DNA of 54,949 nucleotides from Amycolatopsis orientalis DSM 43388 (GCF_000411975.1 NZ_ASXG01000032.1:1-54949), one strand, 5' to 3'; positions 25,158 through 33,163 are shown, numbered from the stretch's first letter. Numbers and translations: made by a program. Notes: generated by a model not told the origin, from the letters alone.

Positions 25158-25186
25158 TGCCCGGGCGCCCTTCGGGGGCCCGGGCA
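25158..25186. terminator. Bidirectional hairpin terminator
   Basis: TGCCCGGGCGCCC (25158-25170), loop TTC, GGGGGCCCGGGCA (25174-25186): a 13-bp stem with one G-G mismatch, preceded by AAAA on the plus side. It lies between the convergent CoA-lyase remnant and the GntR gene, serving both. Confidence 0.8.
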
Positions 25187-25201
25187 CTGTCCTGTTCGGA
25201 C

Positions 25202-25903
25202 CTATTCGGATTCTTCGGCGTCCGCCCAGAGACCGCGTTCCTCGAGCATCCGCACGACGTTGTCCGCGCCGTCGAGGATGTGCCGTTCGGCGATCGTGCG
25301 CGCCTTGCGGACGTGCCTGCCGCGCAACGCCTGCAGCAGCTCCGCGTGGTCGGCCAGCGTGTGCTCCACGTGGCCTTCGATCGAGGCGTAGAAACGGTTC
25401 GGCAGGTGCTTGACCACGGACCTGAGCAGCAGCGTCAGCCGGTGGGAGTCGGCGGCCAGGTTGAGCTGGCGGTGGAACTCGTGGCCCACCCGGGTGATGG
25501 CTTCCTGGTCGCCGGCGTCCGCGGCCTTCTCGAAGTCCTCGTTGATCCCTTCGAGCACGGCGATTTGCTCAGGGGTGATCTTCTTGGCGGCGCGCGCGGC
25601 GAGCTCGGCGGAGAACTGGGCCTGCGCCCAGAACAGGTCGCGCACGTCCTGGCGGGAGACCGGCGCCACCACGAAGCCCCGGCGGGGGACCAGTTCCACG
25701 AACCCCTCGCTGCGCAGCGAGAGGAGCCCTTCGCGCACCGGCGTGTTGCTCACCCCGACCGCCTCGGCGATCGGTTCGGTCCGCAGGAACTCGCCCGGTT
25801 TGACCTGGCCGGACATGATCAGCTCGCGGACGTAGGTCGCGACTTCCTCGGGCAGCTGCTGGCGACGGTCGCCGCTGCGCAGCCGGGCCAGTTCGTCGGC
25901 CAC
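25202..25903 (-). CDS. GntR-family regulator with FCD domain
   Basis: A 233-residue regulator. The N-terminal winged helix has EEVATYVRELIMSGQVKPGE, IAEAVGVSNTPVREGLLSL (recognition helix) and VELVPRRGFVVAPVS (wing); the FCD domain has GHEFHRQLNLAAD and the final ERHILDGADNVVRML with likely metal histidines. The GTG at 25903 is chosen because GGGAGG lies seven bases upstream. Its leader carries a 19-bp palindrome and an AT-rich motif of the type repeated across the next 13 kb, so it is probably autoregulated and the regulator of the island. Confidence 0.88.
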   Translation of the reverse strand: MADELARLRSGDRRQQLPEEVATYVRELIMSGQVKPGEFLRTEPIAEAVGVSNTPVREGLLSLRSEGFVELVPRRGFVVAPVSRQDVRDLFWAQAQFSAELAARAAKKITPEQIAVLEGINEDFEKAADAGDQEAITRVGHEFHRQLNLAADSHRLTLLLRSVVKHLPNRFYASIEGHVEHTLADHAELLQALRGRHVRKARTIAERHILDGADNVVRMLEERGLWADAEESE

Positions 25904-25920
25904 GGGCCACCTCCCCAACG

Positions 25921-25939
25921 CCTCGAAGCAGCTTCGAGG
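25921..25939 (-). promoter_or_regulatory. 19-bp palindrome in the GntR leader
   Basis: CCTCGAAGC-A-GCTTCGAGG: two perfect 9-bp arms around one base, 18 bases before the GTG of the GntR gene and just ahead of its Shine-Dalgarno. It may be an operator, or the remains of a terminator for the thioesterase gene that ends at 25983 on the same strand. Confidence 0.6.
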
Positions 25940-25944
25940 ATCCG

Positions 25945-25970
25945 ATGTTTAACAGAGAACATGATATATG
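25945..25970 (-). promoter_or_regulatory. AT-rich motif upstream of the GntR gene
   Basis: ATGTT (25945-25949) and AACAT (25958-25962) form a short inverted repeat, followed by GATATATG (25963-25970). This AT-rich patch in a very GC-rich region resembles the motifs at 26822, 27028, 29268, 29313, 34538 and 38171. It probably holds the -10 region and an operator of the GntR gene. Confidence 0.45.
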
Positions 25971-25982
25971 AACGGCAGGTGA

Positions 25983-26810
25983 TTATGGCACGGCCGGCAC
26001 GCTCTCCGGGGCGCTGACCCGCCGCGGATCCACCGGCGCGGACGCGAGCAGCGCGGTGCCGCTGACCGTGCCGAGCGGCCCTTCGCGGTCGAAGACGGTC
26101 GCGGCGGTCACCGCCACGCCGTCGTGCTCGACGCGGTGCTCGGCGGTCAGGCCCAGTTCGAGGTCCGCCGCCGGAGCGCGGCCGAGGGTGAGCGTCAGGT
26201 CCGCGTTGATGAACTCCAAACCGGCGTCGCCCCAGTTGGTCACGAGGTTCACCAGGTCCGCCGCGGTGGCCGCGTGCTGGAACGGCGTCGGCCGCTCGCC
26301 GCGCACGATCTCCTGCGGGAACACCCACAGCGTCTTGCGCGCCGAGTTCTGGTGCGGCTCCGGCGAGCCGGTCCAGCCGACGCCCTCGCTGTGGAAGACG
26401 CGCGGTTCCTCGGTCGCGGGAAGCACGTCCAGCGGCGGCGCCGGGTGGCCGGACGGAGCCCACACGCTGCCCGCCGCGGACGAACCGGCGGCGAGGAACA
26501 GGCCGGACGCCTTCCCGACGAGGATTTCCCCCTGCCACAACGTCGCTTCGACCAGGCACAGGCGACGTCCTCGCCGCACGACCTCGGTCCGCGCCGCGGA
26601 GGGGGCGAACCCGGCCGGGCGCAGCAGGTCGACGGTCCAGCGAGCCGGCTGGAGCACCCCCGGCCCCGCAGCGCGTTCCGCCGCGCGGGCGAGGGCCCCG
26701 CTGGTCGCCATCCCGCGCAGCTGGGCCCCGTCGCCCCAGCTTGCGCGCGCGTCGGGCAGCGGATGCAGCAGCTCGCCGTCCGGGGTCGGTTCCGCGGTGA
26801 AGAACGCCAT
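25983..26810 (-). CDS. Acyl-CoA thioesterase family protein (double hot-dog)
   Basis: A 275-residue protein with the two-hot-dog arrangement of TesB-like thioesterases. GDGAQLRGMATSGALARAAE and WTVDLLRPAGF belong to the first domain; NSARKTLWVFPQEIVRGE, FQHAATAADLVNLVTNWG and EFINADLTLTLGRAP to the second. It should hydrolyse acyl-CoA to free acid and CoA, possibly to release CoA from dead-end intermediates. ATG 26810 is chosen; a GTG two codons upstream is possible. The promoter region, shared with the divergent racemase gene, has an AT-rich palindrome. Confidence 0.82.
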   Translation of the reverse strand: MAFFTAEPTPDGELLHPLPDARASWGDGAQLRGMATSGALARAAERAAGPGVLQPARWTVDLLRPAGFAPSAARTEVVRRGRRLCLVEATLWQGEILVGKASGLFLAAGSSAAGSVWAPSGHPAPPLDVLPATEEPRVFHSEGVGWTGSPEPHQNSARKTLWVFPQEIVRGERPTPFQHAATAADLVNLVTNWGDAGLEFINADLTLTLGRAPAADLELGLTAEHRVEHDGVAVTAATVFDREGPLGTVSGTALLASAPVDPRRVSAPESVPAVP

Positions 26811-26821
26811 AGTCACCGCGC

Positions 26822-26840
26822 AAATATAACATTTTATATG
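26822..26840 (-). promoter_or_regulatory. AT-rich palindrome upstream of the thioesterase gene
   Basis: ATATAA-CATT-TTATAT (26824-26839) is a 16-bp element with perfect 6-bp arms, 14 bases before the ATG at 26810. It contains ATTTTATAT, the complement of the 9-mer ATATAAAAT that recurs at 29320-29328 and 34543-34551. Confidence 0.55.
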
Positions 26841-26938
26841 TGATCTGTGCAGGCGATCCGGCGGCCCTGTCCGGCGAGCCCGCGAGCACCTCGAACAACC
26901 GTGCCATACTGGCCTCGGCGGGGTTGACACGGGGCCGA

Positions 26939-26952
26939 CGCGTGATCGATCC
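26939..26952 (+). repeat. 14-bp element CGCGTGATCGATCC (copy 1)
   Basis: An exact 14-base sequence found again, inverted, at 29380-29393. In both places it lies in a divergent promoter region, and an AT-rich motif follows in the same relative direction (79 and 49 bases further on). Probably a second regulatory site common to the two regions. No gene is supported in 26811-27084. Confidence 0.5.
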
Positions 26953-27027
26953 CCGGAGCGGCAAAGGATTCCGGGCGCGCGGACCGGATCCGCGCCGCGG
27001 GGGAGCGTCCTTGCTATCTCCCGCCGA

Positions 27028-27046
27028 CAATACATAATATGAAATC
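27028..27046 (+). promoter_or_regulatory. AT-rich motif upstream of the racemase gene
   Basis: CAATACATAATATGAAATC, about 40 bases before the ATG at 27085. It is conspicuous in its GC-rich surroundings and resembles the other AT-rich motifs of the island; it probably includes the -10 region (TAATAT at 27035-27040). Confidence 0.5.
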
Positions 27047-27084
27047 ATGCCCGCTGACTTCGCCCGGACCGCCGAGGAGCGCCG

Positions 27085-28242
27085 ATGACGACCGAGACGA
27101 CCCGGACCGGACCGCTGGCGGGAGTACGGGCGGTGGCGCTCGCCGGGATGGGCCCGACGCCGTTCGCGAGCATGCTGCTGGCCGACCTCGGCGCGGAAGT
27201 GGTGCGGGTGGCGCGGCCGGCGAGCCGTCGGGCGCGCGCCCTCGGCCAGACCGAGGGCATGGCCGCCGAACACGACCTCGCCAACCGGGGCGTCGCGACC
27301 GTCCAGGCCGACCTCAAATCCGCGGACGGCGTCCGTGCGGTGCGGCGGCTCGCCGATGCCGCGGAGGTGTTCATCGAGGGGTACCGGCCCGGGGTCGCCG
27401 AGCGGCTCGGGCTGGGGCCGGACGTGCTGCTGGCGAGCAATCCCGCGCTGGTCTACGCGCGGCTGACCGGCTACGGCCAGTCCGGTCCGCTCTCGCGGCA
27501 GGCCGGACACGACATCAACTACGTCGCTCAGACCGGCGCGTTGCACGCGATGGCGCGCGCGGGGGAGGCCCCGCGGCCGCCGATCAACCTGCTGGGCGAC
27601 TACGCGGGCGGGGCGCTGGTGGCGGCCTACGGCATCGTGAGCGCGCTGCTGTCGGCCCGGTCGACCGGACGGGGCCAGGTGCTCGACGCGGCGATGATCG
27701 ACGGCGTCGCTCTGCTGACCGCGAAGATCCAGGGCCTGCGCGCGGCGGGCCGCTACCGCGACGAACCCGGCACGAACTATCTCGATTCGGGCGCGCCGTT
27801 CTACGACACGTACCGCTGCGCGGACGGCCGGTATGTGGCGGTCGGCGCGCTGGAGCCCGATTTCTACCGGGAGTTCGTGACCCGGCTCGGCGCCGACCTG
27901 AGCGACTGGCCAGACCAGGACGACCGGGCGAATTGGCCTCGCCTGCGCGCCCTCATCGCCGAGGCGTTCGCCGCGAAGGACCGCGACGAATGGGCGCGGA
28001 TCTACGCGGGCACCGATGCCTGCGTCACTCCGGTGCTCACGTTCGACGAGGCGGCCGAGCATCCGCACAACGTCGAACGAGCGGTGTACGAGCGGGTCGA
28101 CGGCGTGCTCCACCCGCGACCGGCTCCGCGCTTCAGCCGTACTCCAGGCGTCGAGCCGTCCGCGCCGGACGCGAGCGTGCTCGACCTGGACGAGTTGCTG
28201 GCCGAATGGACCTCGCCGGCGGCACGCGCGCAGTCGGCCTGA
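27085..28242 (+). CDS. Alpha-methylacyl-CoA racemase / family III CoA-transferase
   Basis: A 385-residue CaiB/BaiF-fold protein. Three residues mark the racemase branch: His142 in GHDINYVAQTG, Asp172 in LLGDYAGG and Glu257 in GALEPDFY, at the same mutual spacing as His126, Asp156 and Glu241 of the mycobacterial enzyme MCR. GAPFYDTYRCADGRYVAVG is also racemase-like. It would interconvert 2R and 2S methyl-branched acyl-CoAs so that stereospecific dehydrogenases can act. A CoA-transfer role is less likely. It is divergent from the thioesterase gene and convergent with the AraC gene. Confidence 0.87.
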   Translation: MTTETTRTGPLAGVRAVALAGMGPTPFASMLLADLGAEVVRVARPASRRARALGQTEGMAAEHDLANRGVATVQADLKSADGVRAVRRLADAAEVFIEGYRPGVAERLGLGPDVLLASNPALVYARLTGYGQSGPLSRQAGHDINYVAQTGALHAMARAGEAPRPPINLLGDYAGGALVAAYGIVSALLSARSTGRGQVLDAAMIDGVALLTAKIQGLRAAGRYRDEPGTNYLDSGAPFYDTYRCADGRYVAVGALEPDFYREFVTRLGADLSDWPDQDDRANWPRLRALIAEAFAAKDRDEWARIYAGTDACVTPVLTFDEAAEHPHNVERAVYERVDGVLHPRPAPRFSRTPGVEPSAPDASVLDLDELLAEWTSPAARAQSA

Positions 28243-28251
28243 GCGGCTCGC

Positions 28252-29229
28252 TCAGCCGCGCCGGCGGGCGGATTCCGAGGGCAGCACGCCGAACCGCTCG
28301 CGGTATTGGCGGGCGAACCGGCCCGGGTGATAGAAGCCCCAGCGGGCCGCGATGTCGGTGACCGAGCCCGGGCCGCCGGCGAGCAGTTCCCGGTGCACCC
28401 GGTCCAGCCGTACCGCGCGCAGGTAGGCCATCGGGGACTTGCCGACCACCTCCTGGAAGCCGGCTTGCAGGGCACGCGGGCTGATCGACGCCATCGCGGC
28501 CAGGTCGGCGGTGGTCACGGTGCCTTCGGGGCACTGGTCGAGGTAGTCGACGATCTCGCGGGTGCGGGAGCCGCGGGTGTGCGCGGGCCGGCTGTGCAGC
28601 TGGGCGCTGAGCCGGCTGGGCACCGTCATGAGCAGCTGGGTCATCAGCGCCGATTCGAACTCGTGGCACGCCGCCGGGACCGCGGCCAGGCCGCCCTCGC
28701 GGTTGAGCTCGGCGTACAGGAAGCTCACCGTCGCGAGGAACGCCTGCGCGGTGCTCGACCGGAGCGGGAAGGTAAGGTCGAAGTCGATTTCCTCGCGGAT
28801 CGGCTGCCCGGTGAGCTTCGCCGCGTGCGCTTCGAGCAGGTCCTTGGGCAGCTTGACGTGGTACTGCCAGGAATCGGCGCTCCACTGCACCAGGACCGGG
28901 GACTGCGGCACGAACGCCACGCCCGCTTCGCCGGCCGAAAACGCCCGGCGGACGCCGTGCTGCTCGACCGTGCTGGTGCCGGTGGCGGGCAGGTTCACGT
29001 GGTAGCACAGCCGCATCGGCGGTCCGACGATCGTGGTGTCCGCGCCGTAGGCCATCCGGCCGATGGTGAGGTTCGGCGACGGCGCGATGTCGAGCCGGAA
29101 CCGCATCCCGGCCCGGTCGGCGACGCGCACCTCGTGGCTGGCGAAGGTCCGGGTCACCTGCTCGCGGGCGGTTTCGAGGTCCGCGGTGCGGAACCGGACC
29201 GGGCCGGACGGCCGCTGGTGGTCAGGCAT
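28252..29229 (-). CDS. AraC-family regulator
   Basis: A 325-residue AraC/XylS-type activator. Residues about 20-190 form the AraC-binding-like sensor domain (SPNLTIGRMAYGADTTIV, AGEAGVAFVPQSPV); residues about 220-320 carry two helix-turn-helix motifs (TTADLAAMASISPRALQAGF and VTDIAARWGFYHPGRFARQY). The relatives with this sensor domain control aromatic or fatty acid catabolism. It is divergent from the MaoC-ligase-dehydrogenase operon at 29428, its most likely target, and two AT-rich motifs lie between. Confidence 0.92.
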   Translation of the reverse strand: MPDHQRPSGPVRFRTADLETAREQVTRTFASHEVRVADRAGMRFRLDIAPSPNLTIGRMAYGADTTIVGPPMRLCYHVNLPATGTSTVEQHGVRRAFSAGEAGVAFVPQSPVLVQWSADSWQYHVKLPKDLLEAHAAKLTGQPIREEIDFDLTFPLRSSTAQAFLATVSFLYAELNREGGLAAVPAACHEFESALMTQLLMTVPSRLSAQLHSRPAHTRGSRTREIVDYLDQCPEGTVTTADLAAMASISPRALQAGFQEVVGKSPMAYLRAVRLDRVHRELLAGGPGSVTDIAARWGFYHPGRFARQYRERFGVLPSESARRRG

Positions 29230-29267
29230 CGGTGCCTCCTCGTCTCCGATGACGCGGAATGGACGTC

Positions 29268-29282
29268 CAGAATATATGATGC
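29268..29282. promoter_or_regulatory. AT-rich motif, AraC side of the divergent promoter
   Basis: CAGAATATATGATGC with the AT block AATATATGAT at 29271-29280, about 40 bases upstream of the AraC start codon. Its complement begins GCATCATATATTC and resembles the complement of the motif upstream of the GntR gene (TTCATATATCATG). Confidence 0.45.
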
Positions 29283-29312
29283 GCGGATCGACGCTGGACG
29301 CGCCTCCAGCAG

Positions 29313-29331
29313 ATAGTATATTTTATATTCA
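29313..29331. promoter_or_regulatory. AT-rich motif, MaoC side of the divergent promoter
   Basis: ATAGTATATTTTATATTC at 29313-29330; contains ATTTTATAT (29320-29328), the complement of ATATAAAAT, exactly as at 26831-26839. It lies about 100 bases before the MaoC start and 84 bases before the AraC start. Confidence 0.5.
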
Positions 29332-29379
29332 CCGGGTGGGCAGAGCTCGCGGAAGAACCGCCGCGCCTCCCGGCGACGA

Positions 29380-29393
29380 GGATCGATCACGCG
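29380..29393 (-). repeat. 14-bp element (copy 2, inverted)
   Basis: GGATCGATCACGCG, the exact complement of the element at 26939-26952, about 35 bases upstream of the MaoC start codon. Confidence 0.5.
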
Positions 29394-29427
29394 CCGCGCC
29401 GAGCGCGCGGCGGGGAGAGGACACCCG

Positions 29428-29904
29428 ATGGCAGGCTTGTATTTCGAGGAGTTCGAACCGGGGATGGTGATCGACCACCCGACGCGGCGCACGGTCACCG
29501 AGGCGGACAACACGCTGTTCAGCGTGATGACGCTCAACCTGGCTCCGCTGCACCTGGACGCGGAGTACAGCAAGGGCACCATCTACGGCCAGCGGCTGGT
29601 GAACAGCCTGTTCATCCTCGGGCTGGTGTCCGGGGTGACGGTGCCGGAGACGACGCAGGGCACCACGCTGGGCAACCTGGGCTTCGAGAAGATCACCTTC
29701 CCCAAGCCGGTGTTCCACGGCGACACCATCCACGTGCGGACCGAGATCGTCAGCAAGCGCGAGTCCAAGAGCCGGGGCGACTCGGGGATCGTCATGTTCC
29801 GGCACCTCGGGATCAACCAGCGCGACGAGATCGTGTGCGACGCGCTGCGCGCGGGCCTGATGCTGAAGCGGTCCGCCGCCGAGGCGCCCGCCGCGCAGAG
29901 CTGA
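29428..29904 (+). CDS. MaoC-family hydratase (mesaconyl-CoA hydratase-like)
   Basis: A 158-residue hot-dog protein. FEEFEPGMVIDHPTRRTVTE, then DNTLFSVMTLNLAPLHLDAE, is the hydratase motif of the branch related to mesaconyl-CoA hydratase, with the His in APLHLD; TIYGQRLVNSLFILGLVSG and FPKPVFHGDTIHVRTEIV follow. It should add water to an enoyl-CoA. It heads an operon with the acyl-CoA synthetase (17 bases downstream) and the dehydrogenase. The ATG has GGGGAGAGG upstream. Confidence 0.9.
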   Translation: MAGLYFEEFEPGMVIDHPTRRTVTEADNTLFSVMTLNLAPLHLDAEYSKGTIYGQRLVNSLFILGLVSGVTVPETTQGTTLGNLGFEKITFPKPVFHGDTIHVRTEIVSKRESKSRGDSGIVMFRHLGINQRDEIVCDALRAGLMLKRSAAEAPAAQS

Positions 29905-29921
29905 GCGGGAAAGGAGCGGAC

Positions 29922-31871
29922 ATGGCCGAGGACGAGACGGGTTTCGCCTGGGCGCCGCCGCGCGAGGTGCTGGACCGCAGCCGGTACCTCGCCGCGCTGC
30001 GCAAGTGGGGGCTGCCCGGCGACGCGGACGGCGTGACCGCGGCGAACCGGCGGGCGATCGCCGATCCGGAGTGGTTCTGGCGCGCGGTGGTCGAGGACCT
30101 GGACGTCGCCTTCGCCGAGCCGTTCGCGCGGGTGCTCGACGAGTCCGAGGGCAAGCCGTTCCCGCGCTGGTTCCCCGGGGGCCGGATCAACGTCGCCGAA
30201 CTGTGCGCGCACCGGCACGCCCGCGGCGAACTCGCGGGCAAGACCGCGGTCGTCTACGAAGGCGATTCCGGCCAGCGCCGCACGCTGACCTTCGGCGAGC
30301 TGGACGAGCAGGTGCGGCGGTTCGCCGCGAACCTCGCCGCGCTCGGCGTCGAGCGCGGCGACCGGGTCGTGCTGTTCATGCCGGTGGTCCCGGAAGCGGT
30401 GGTGGCGTTCCTCGCGATCGCCATGCTCGGTGCGATCGCGGTGCCGACGTTCAGCGGCTATGCAGCGGACGCCCTCGCCACCCGGCTGCAGGATTCGGAA
30501 GCGGTCGTGCTGATCACCGCGGACGGGACGACCCGGCGGGGCAAGCAGGTTCCGTTGAAGGAGACCGCGGACGCGGCCTTGCGGGACGTGCCCTCGGTGA
30601 AGCGCGTCGTCGTGGTCCGCCACCTCGGCGCCGACGTGCCGATGACGGACCGCCGGGACGTCTACTTCGACGAGCTGGACCCGTCGCCCGCGCCGGTCGA
30701 AACCGCGGCGACCGAGGCGAACGATCCGCTCACGATCGTGTACACCTCGGGCACCACGGGACGGCCGAAGGGGATCGTGCATTCCCACGGCGGGTTCGCG
30801 GTGAAGACCGCGGTCGATTTCGCCTACGGCTTCGATGTGCACGAGGACGACGTCGTCTGCTGGATCACCGACCTCGGCTGGCTCGTCGGCCCCATGCTGA
30901 TGACCGGCCCGCTGCAGCTCGGCGCGACGATCGTGATGATCGAGGGCCTGCCGACGCATCCCACGCCGGACCGGATGTGGGAGGTCGTCGAGCGCAACGG
31001 CGTGACCGTGCAAGGGATCGCGCCGACCGCGGCCCGCGCGTTGCGGGCGGCGCAGGATAAGCCGGAGCACGCGCTGGCGAGCTTGCGCGCGTTCGTCTCC
31101 ACCGGCGAAGCGTGGGACGAGCCGACCTGGTGGTGGCTGTTCGAGCAGGTCGGGAAGCGCCGGGTGCCGATCGTCAACTACAGCGGCGGAACCGAGGTCG
31201 GCGGCGGGCTGCTCGTCGGCTACCCGTTCCTGCCGGGCGAGGCGGCCGCGTTCACCGGCCCGCTGCCCGGAGTGGACGCGACGGTGCTCGACGACGCCGG
31301 GCAGCCGGTCGTCGGCGCGATCGGCGAATTGGCCGTGCGCAACACTTTCCCGGGCATGACGCACGCGTTCTGGCACGACCGCGAGCGCTACCTCGAGACG
31401 TACTGGTCGCGCTTCGAGGGCATCTGGGTGCACGGCGATCTGTCCAGTGTGGACGAGCGCGGGCAATGGCGGATCCACGGCCGCTCCGACGACACGCTCA
31501 AGCTGGCCGGCCGCCGGGTCGGCCCGGCCGAGATCGAGGCGGCGCTGCTGCGCGACGAGCGGATCGCCGAGGTGGCCGTGATCGGCGCTCCGGACGAGCT
31601 GCGCGGGCAGCGCGCGGTGGCGTTCGCGGTGCTGCGCACGCCCGGCGCCGACCGCGCGGATCTGGCGGCCGCCGCGCTGGAAAACGCGGGGAAGTCGTTC
31701 GCCCCCGAGGTGTACGTCGTGCCGACGCTGCCCAAGACCAAGAACGGCAAGATCATGCGGCGCGCGATCCGGGCCCGGTTCGTCGGCGCGCCGGTCGGCG
31801 ACCTGTCGTCGCTCGACCCGGCCACGCCGCTGGAAGACATCCCCGTACTCGCTGAGGAGAACGCGAAATGA
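29922..31871 (+). CDS. AMP-forming acyl-CoA synthetase (acetyl/acetoacetyl-CoA synthetase-like)
   Basis: A 649-residue adenylate-forming ligase. Residues 1-100 match the ACAS N-terminal domain (WFWRAVVEDLDVAF, FPRWFPGGRINVAE). The P-loop-like YTSGTTGRPKG begins at residue 274, NYSGGTEVGGG is near 418, HGRSDDTLKLAGRRVGPAEIE near 522, and the C-terminal catalytic lysine is Lys610 in KTKNGKIMRR. It would activate a carboxylic acid as its CoA thioester with ATP. The substrate pocket cannot be read, but short or branched acids are typical. GGAG lies nine bases before the ATG; the stop overlaps the next start (ATGA). Confidence 0.93.
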   Translation: MAEDETGFAWAPPREVLDRSRYLAALRKWGLPGDADGVTAANRRAIADPEWFWRAVVEDLDVAFAEPFARVLDESEGKPFPRWFPGGRINVAELCAHRHARGELAGKTAVVYEGDSGQRRTLTFGELDEQVRRFAANLAALGVERGDRVVLFMPVVPEAVVAFLAIAMLGAIAVPTFSGYAADALATRLQDSEAVVLITADGTTRRGKQVPLKETADAALRDVPSVKRVVVVRHLGADVPMTDRRDVYFDELDPSPAPVETAATEANDPLTIVYTSGTTGRPKGIVHSHGGFAVKTAVDFAYGFDVHEDDVVCWITDLGWLVGPMLMTGPLQLGATIVMIEGLPTHPTPDRMWEVVERNGVTVQGIAPTAARALRAAQDKPEHALASLRAFVSTGEAWDEPTWWWLFEQVGKRRVPIVNYSGGTEVGGGLLVGYPFLPGEAAAFTGPLPGVDATVLDDAGQPVVGAIGELAVRNTFPGMTHAFWHDRERYLETYWSRFEGIWVHGDLSSVDERGQWRIHGRSDDTLKLAGRRVGPAEIEAALLRDERIAEVAVIGAPDELRGQRAVAFAVLRTPGADRADLAAAALENAGKSFAPEVYVVPTLPKTKNGKIMRRAIRARFVGAPVGDLSSLDPATPLEDIPVLAEENAK

Positions 31872-33028
31872 CCGATCCGGAAAGCAACGTCGAGATCGTC
31901 CGGAAGGCGACCAGGGAACTGGCCCGCAAGTTCGACCACGAGTACTGGCTCGACAAGGACCGCAACCACCAGTACCCGTGGGAGTTCGTGAAGGCGTTCG
32001 GGGCGGGCGGCTGGCTCGGCGCGATGATCCCGGAGGAGTACGGCGGCATCGGCCTCGGCCTGGAAGAGGCCGCGGTGATGATGGGGGAGATCTCCGCCTC
32101 GGGCGCCGGGATGGCCGGCGGTTCGGCGATCCACTTCTACGTGTTCCCGCCCGCGCCGCTGGTGAAGTACGCCTCGGAGGAGCTCAAGCGCGAGTTCCTG
32201 CCGAAGCTGGCGACAGGCGAGCTGCTGATGGCGTTCGGCGTCACCGAGCCGGATGCCGGCGTGGACACGTCGCGGATCAAGACCAAGGCGACCAAGGTCG
32301 ACGGCGGCTGGAAGATCAACGGCAAGAAGGTCTTCATCACCAACGCCCAGAACGCGCAGAAGATCCTGCTGCTGGCCCGGACCTCGCCGCGGCGCGACGA
32401 CAAACCGCTGTACGGGATGTCGCTGTTCTTCGCCGACATGGACCGCGACCGCATCACGGTCCGCGAGATCGAGAAGCTCGGCCGGGCGGCGATCGACACC
32501 AACGAGCTGTTCATCGACGACCTGTTCGTGCCGGAGGACCGGCTGGTGGGAGAGGTCGACAAGGGCTTCTACTACCTGCTGGACGGGCTGAACCCGGAAC
32601 GCATCGTGGTCGGCATGGAGGGCATCGGCCTCGGCCGGGCCGCGCTGGACATCGCGGCGGAGTACGCGAAGAACCGGGTGGTGTTCGACCGGCCGATCGG
32701 GCAGAACCAGGCCGTGGCCCACCCGCTGGCGGATTCGTGGATCCGGCTGGAAGCCGCCGAGGGCATGGTGATGCGGGCGGCCCGGCTGTTCGACGAAGGC
32801 AAACCGTGCGGCCCGGAAGCGGCGGCGGCGAAGTACCTGGGCGCCGAGGCCGGGTTCGAGGCGTGCGACCGGGCGTTCTCGACGCTGGGCGGCTACGCGT
32901 ACGCGAAGGAGTACCACGTCGAGCGGCTCTGGCGGGAGGTTCGGTTGCTGCGCAACGCGCCGTTCTCGCAGGAGATGGTGCGGAACTACATCTCGCAGCA
33001 GGTTCTGGGGCTGCCGCGCTCCTACTGA
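31868..33028 (+). CDS. Acyl-CoA dehydrogenase family protein, atypical C-terminus
   Basis: A 386-residue flavoprotein with standard N-terminal and beta domains (AMIPEEYGGIGLGLEEAA, MAFGVTEPDAGVDTSRIKT, GKKVFITNAQNAQ) and C-terminal STLGGYAYAKEYHVERLWRE. Where most relatives have EGTxEIxR with the catalytic Glu, it has LRNAPFSQEMVRNYISQQVL; the base may be the Glu of SQEM or a residue elsewhere, as in isovaleryl-CoA dehydrogenases. It probably oxidises the CoA ester made by the preceding ligase. Start overlaps the ligase stop by four bases. A very strong terminator follows directly. Confidence 0.92.
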   Translation: MTDPESNVEIVRKATRELARKFDHEYWLDKDRNHQYPWEFVKAFGAGGWLGAMIPEEYGGIGLGLEEAAVMMGEISASGAGMAGGSAIHFYVFPPAPLVKYASEELKREFLPKLATGELLMAFGVTEPDAGVDTSRIKTKATKVDGGWKINGKKVFITNAQNAQKILLLARTSPRRDDKPLYGMSLFFADMDRDRITVREIEKLGRAAIDTNELFIDDLFVPEDRLVGEVDKGFYYLLDGLNPERIVVGMEGIGLGRAALDIAAEYAKNRVVFDRPIGQNQAVAHPLADSWIRLEAAEGMVMRAARLFDEGKPCGPEAAAAKYLGAEAGFEACDRAFSTLGGYAYAKEYHVERLWREVRLLRNAPFSQEMVRNYISQQVLGLPRSY

Positions 33029-33029
33029 G

Positions 33030-33086
33030 GCGAGCGAAAAGGGCGGGCTCCCGGCGGATTGCCGGGGGCCCGCCCTTTTCGCTCGC
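33030..33086. terminator. Very long bidirectional terminator hairpin
   Basis: 33030-33055 pairs with 33061-33086 over 26 bp with a single G-U wobble and a 5-base loop (GGATT). The outer part GCGAGCGAAAAGGGCGGGC has an A-run that becomes a U-run in the other arm, so it works in both directions, for the dehydrogenase (plus) and the transporter (minus). Confidence 0.92.
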
Positions 33087-33163
33087 AGGGCGAGTTCCGG
33101 GCGCACGGCAAACTGGCCGGGCATCTGCCGTCGCGGCAGGCGCCCGGCCAGCGGCCTGATGAC

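Noticed and set aside
26840..27037. 65-codon open frame in the thioesterase/racemase divergent promoter
   Set aside because: Composition unlike its neighbours, no homology recognised, and it overlaps the shared 14-bp element and AT-rich sites; better explained as regulatory DNA.
29154..29582. 142-codon minus-strand frame across the AraC/MaoC promoter
   Set aside because: Overlaps the MaoC coding region and the AT-rich sites; its RRVIDPR segment is only the 14-bp DNA element read in frame.
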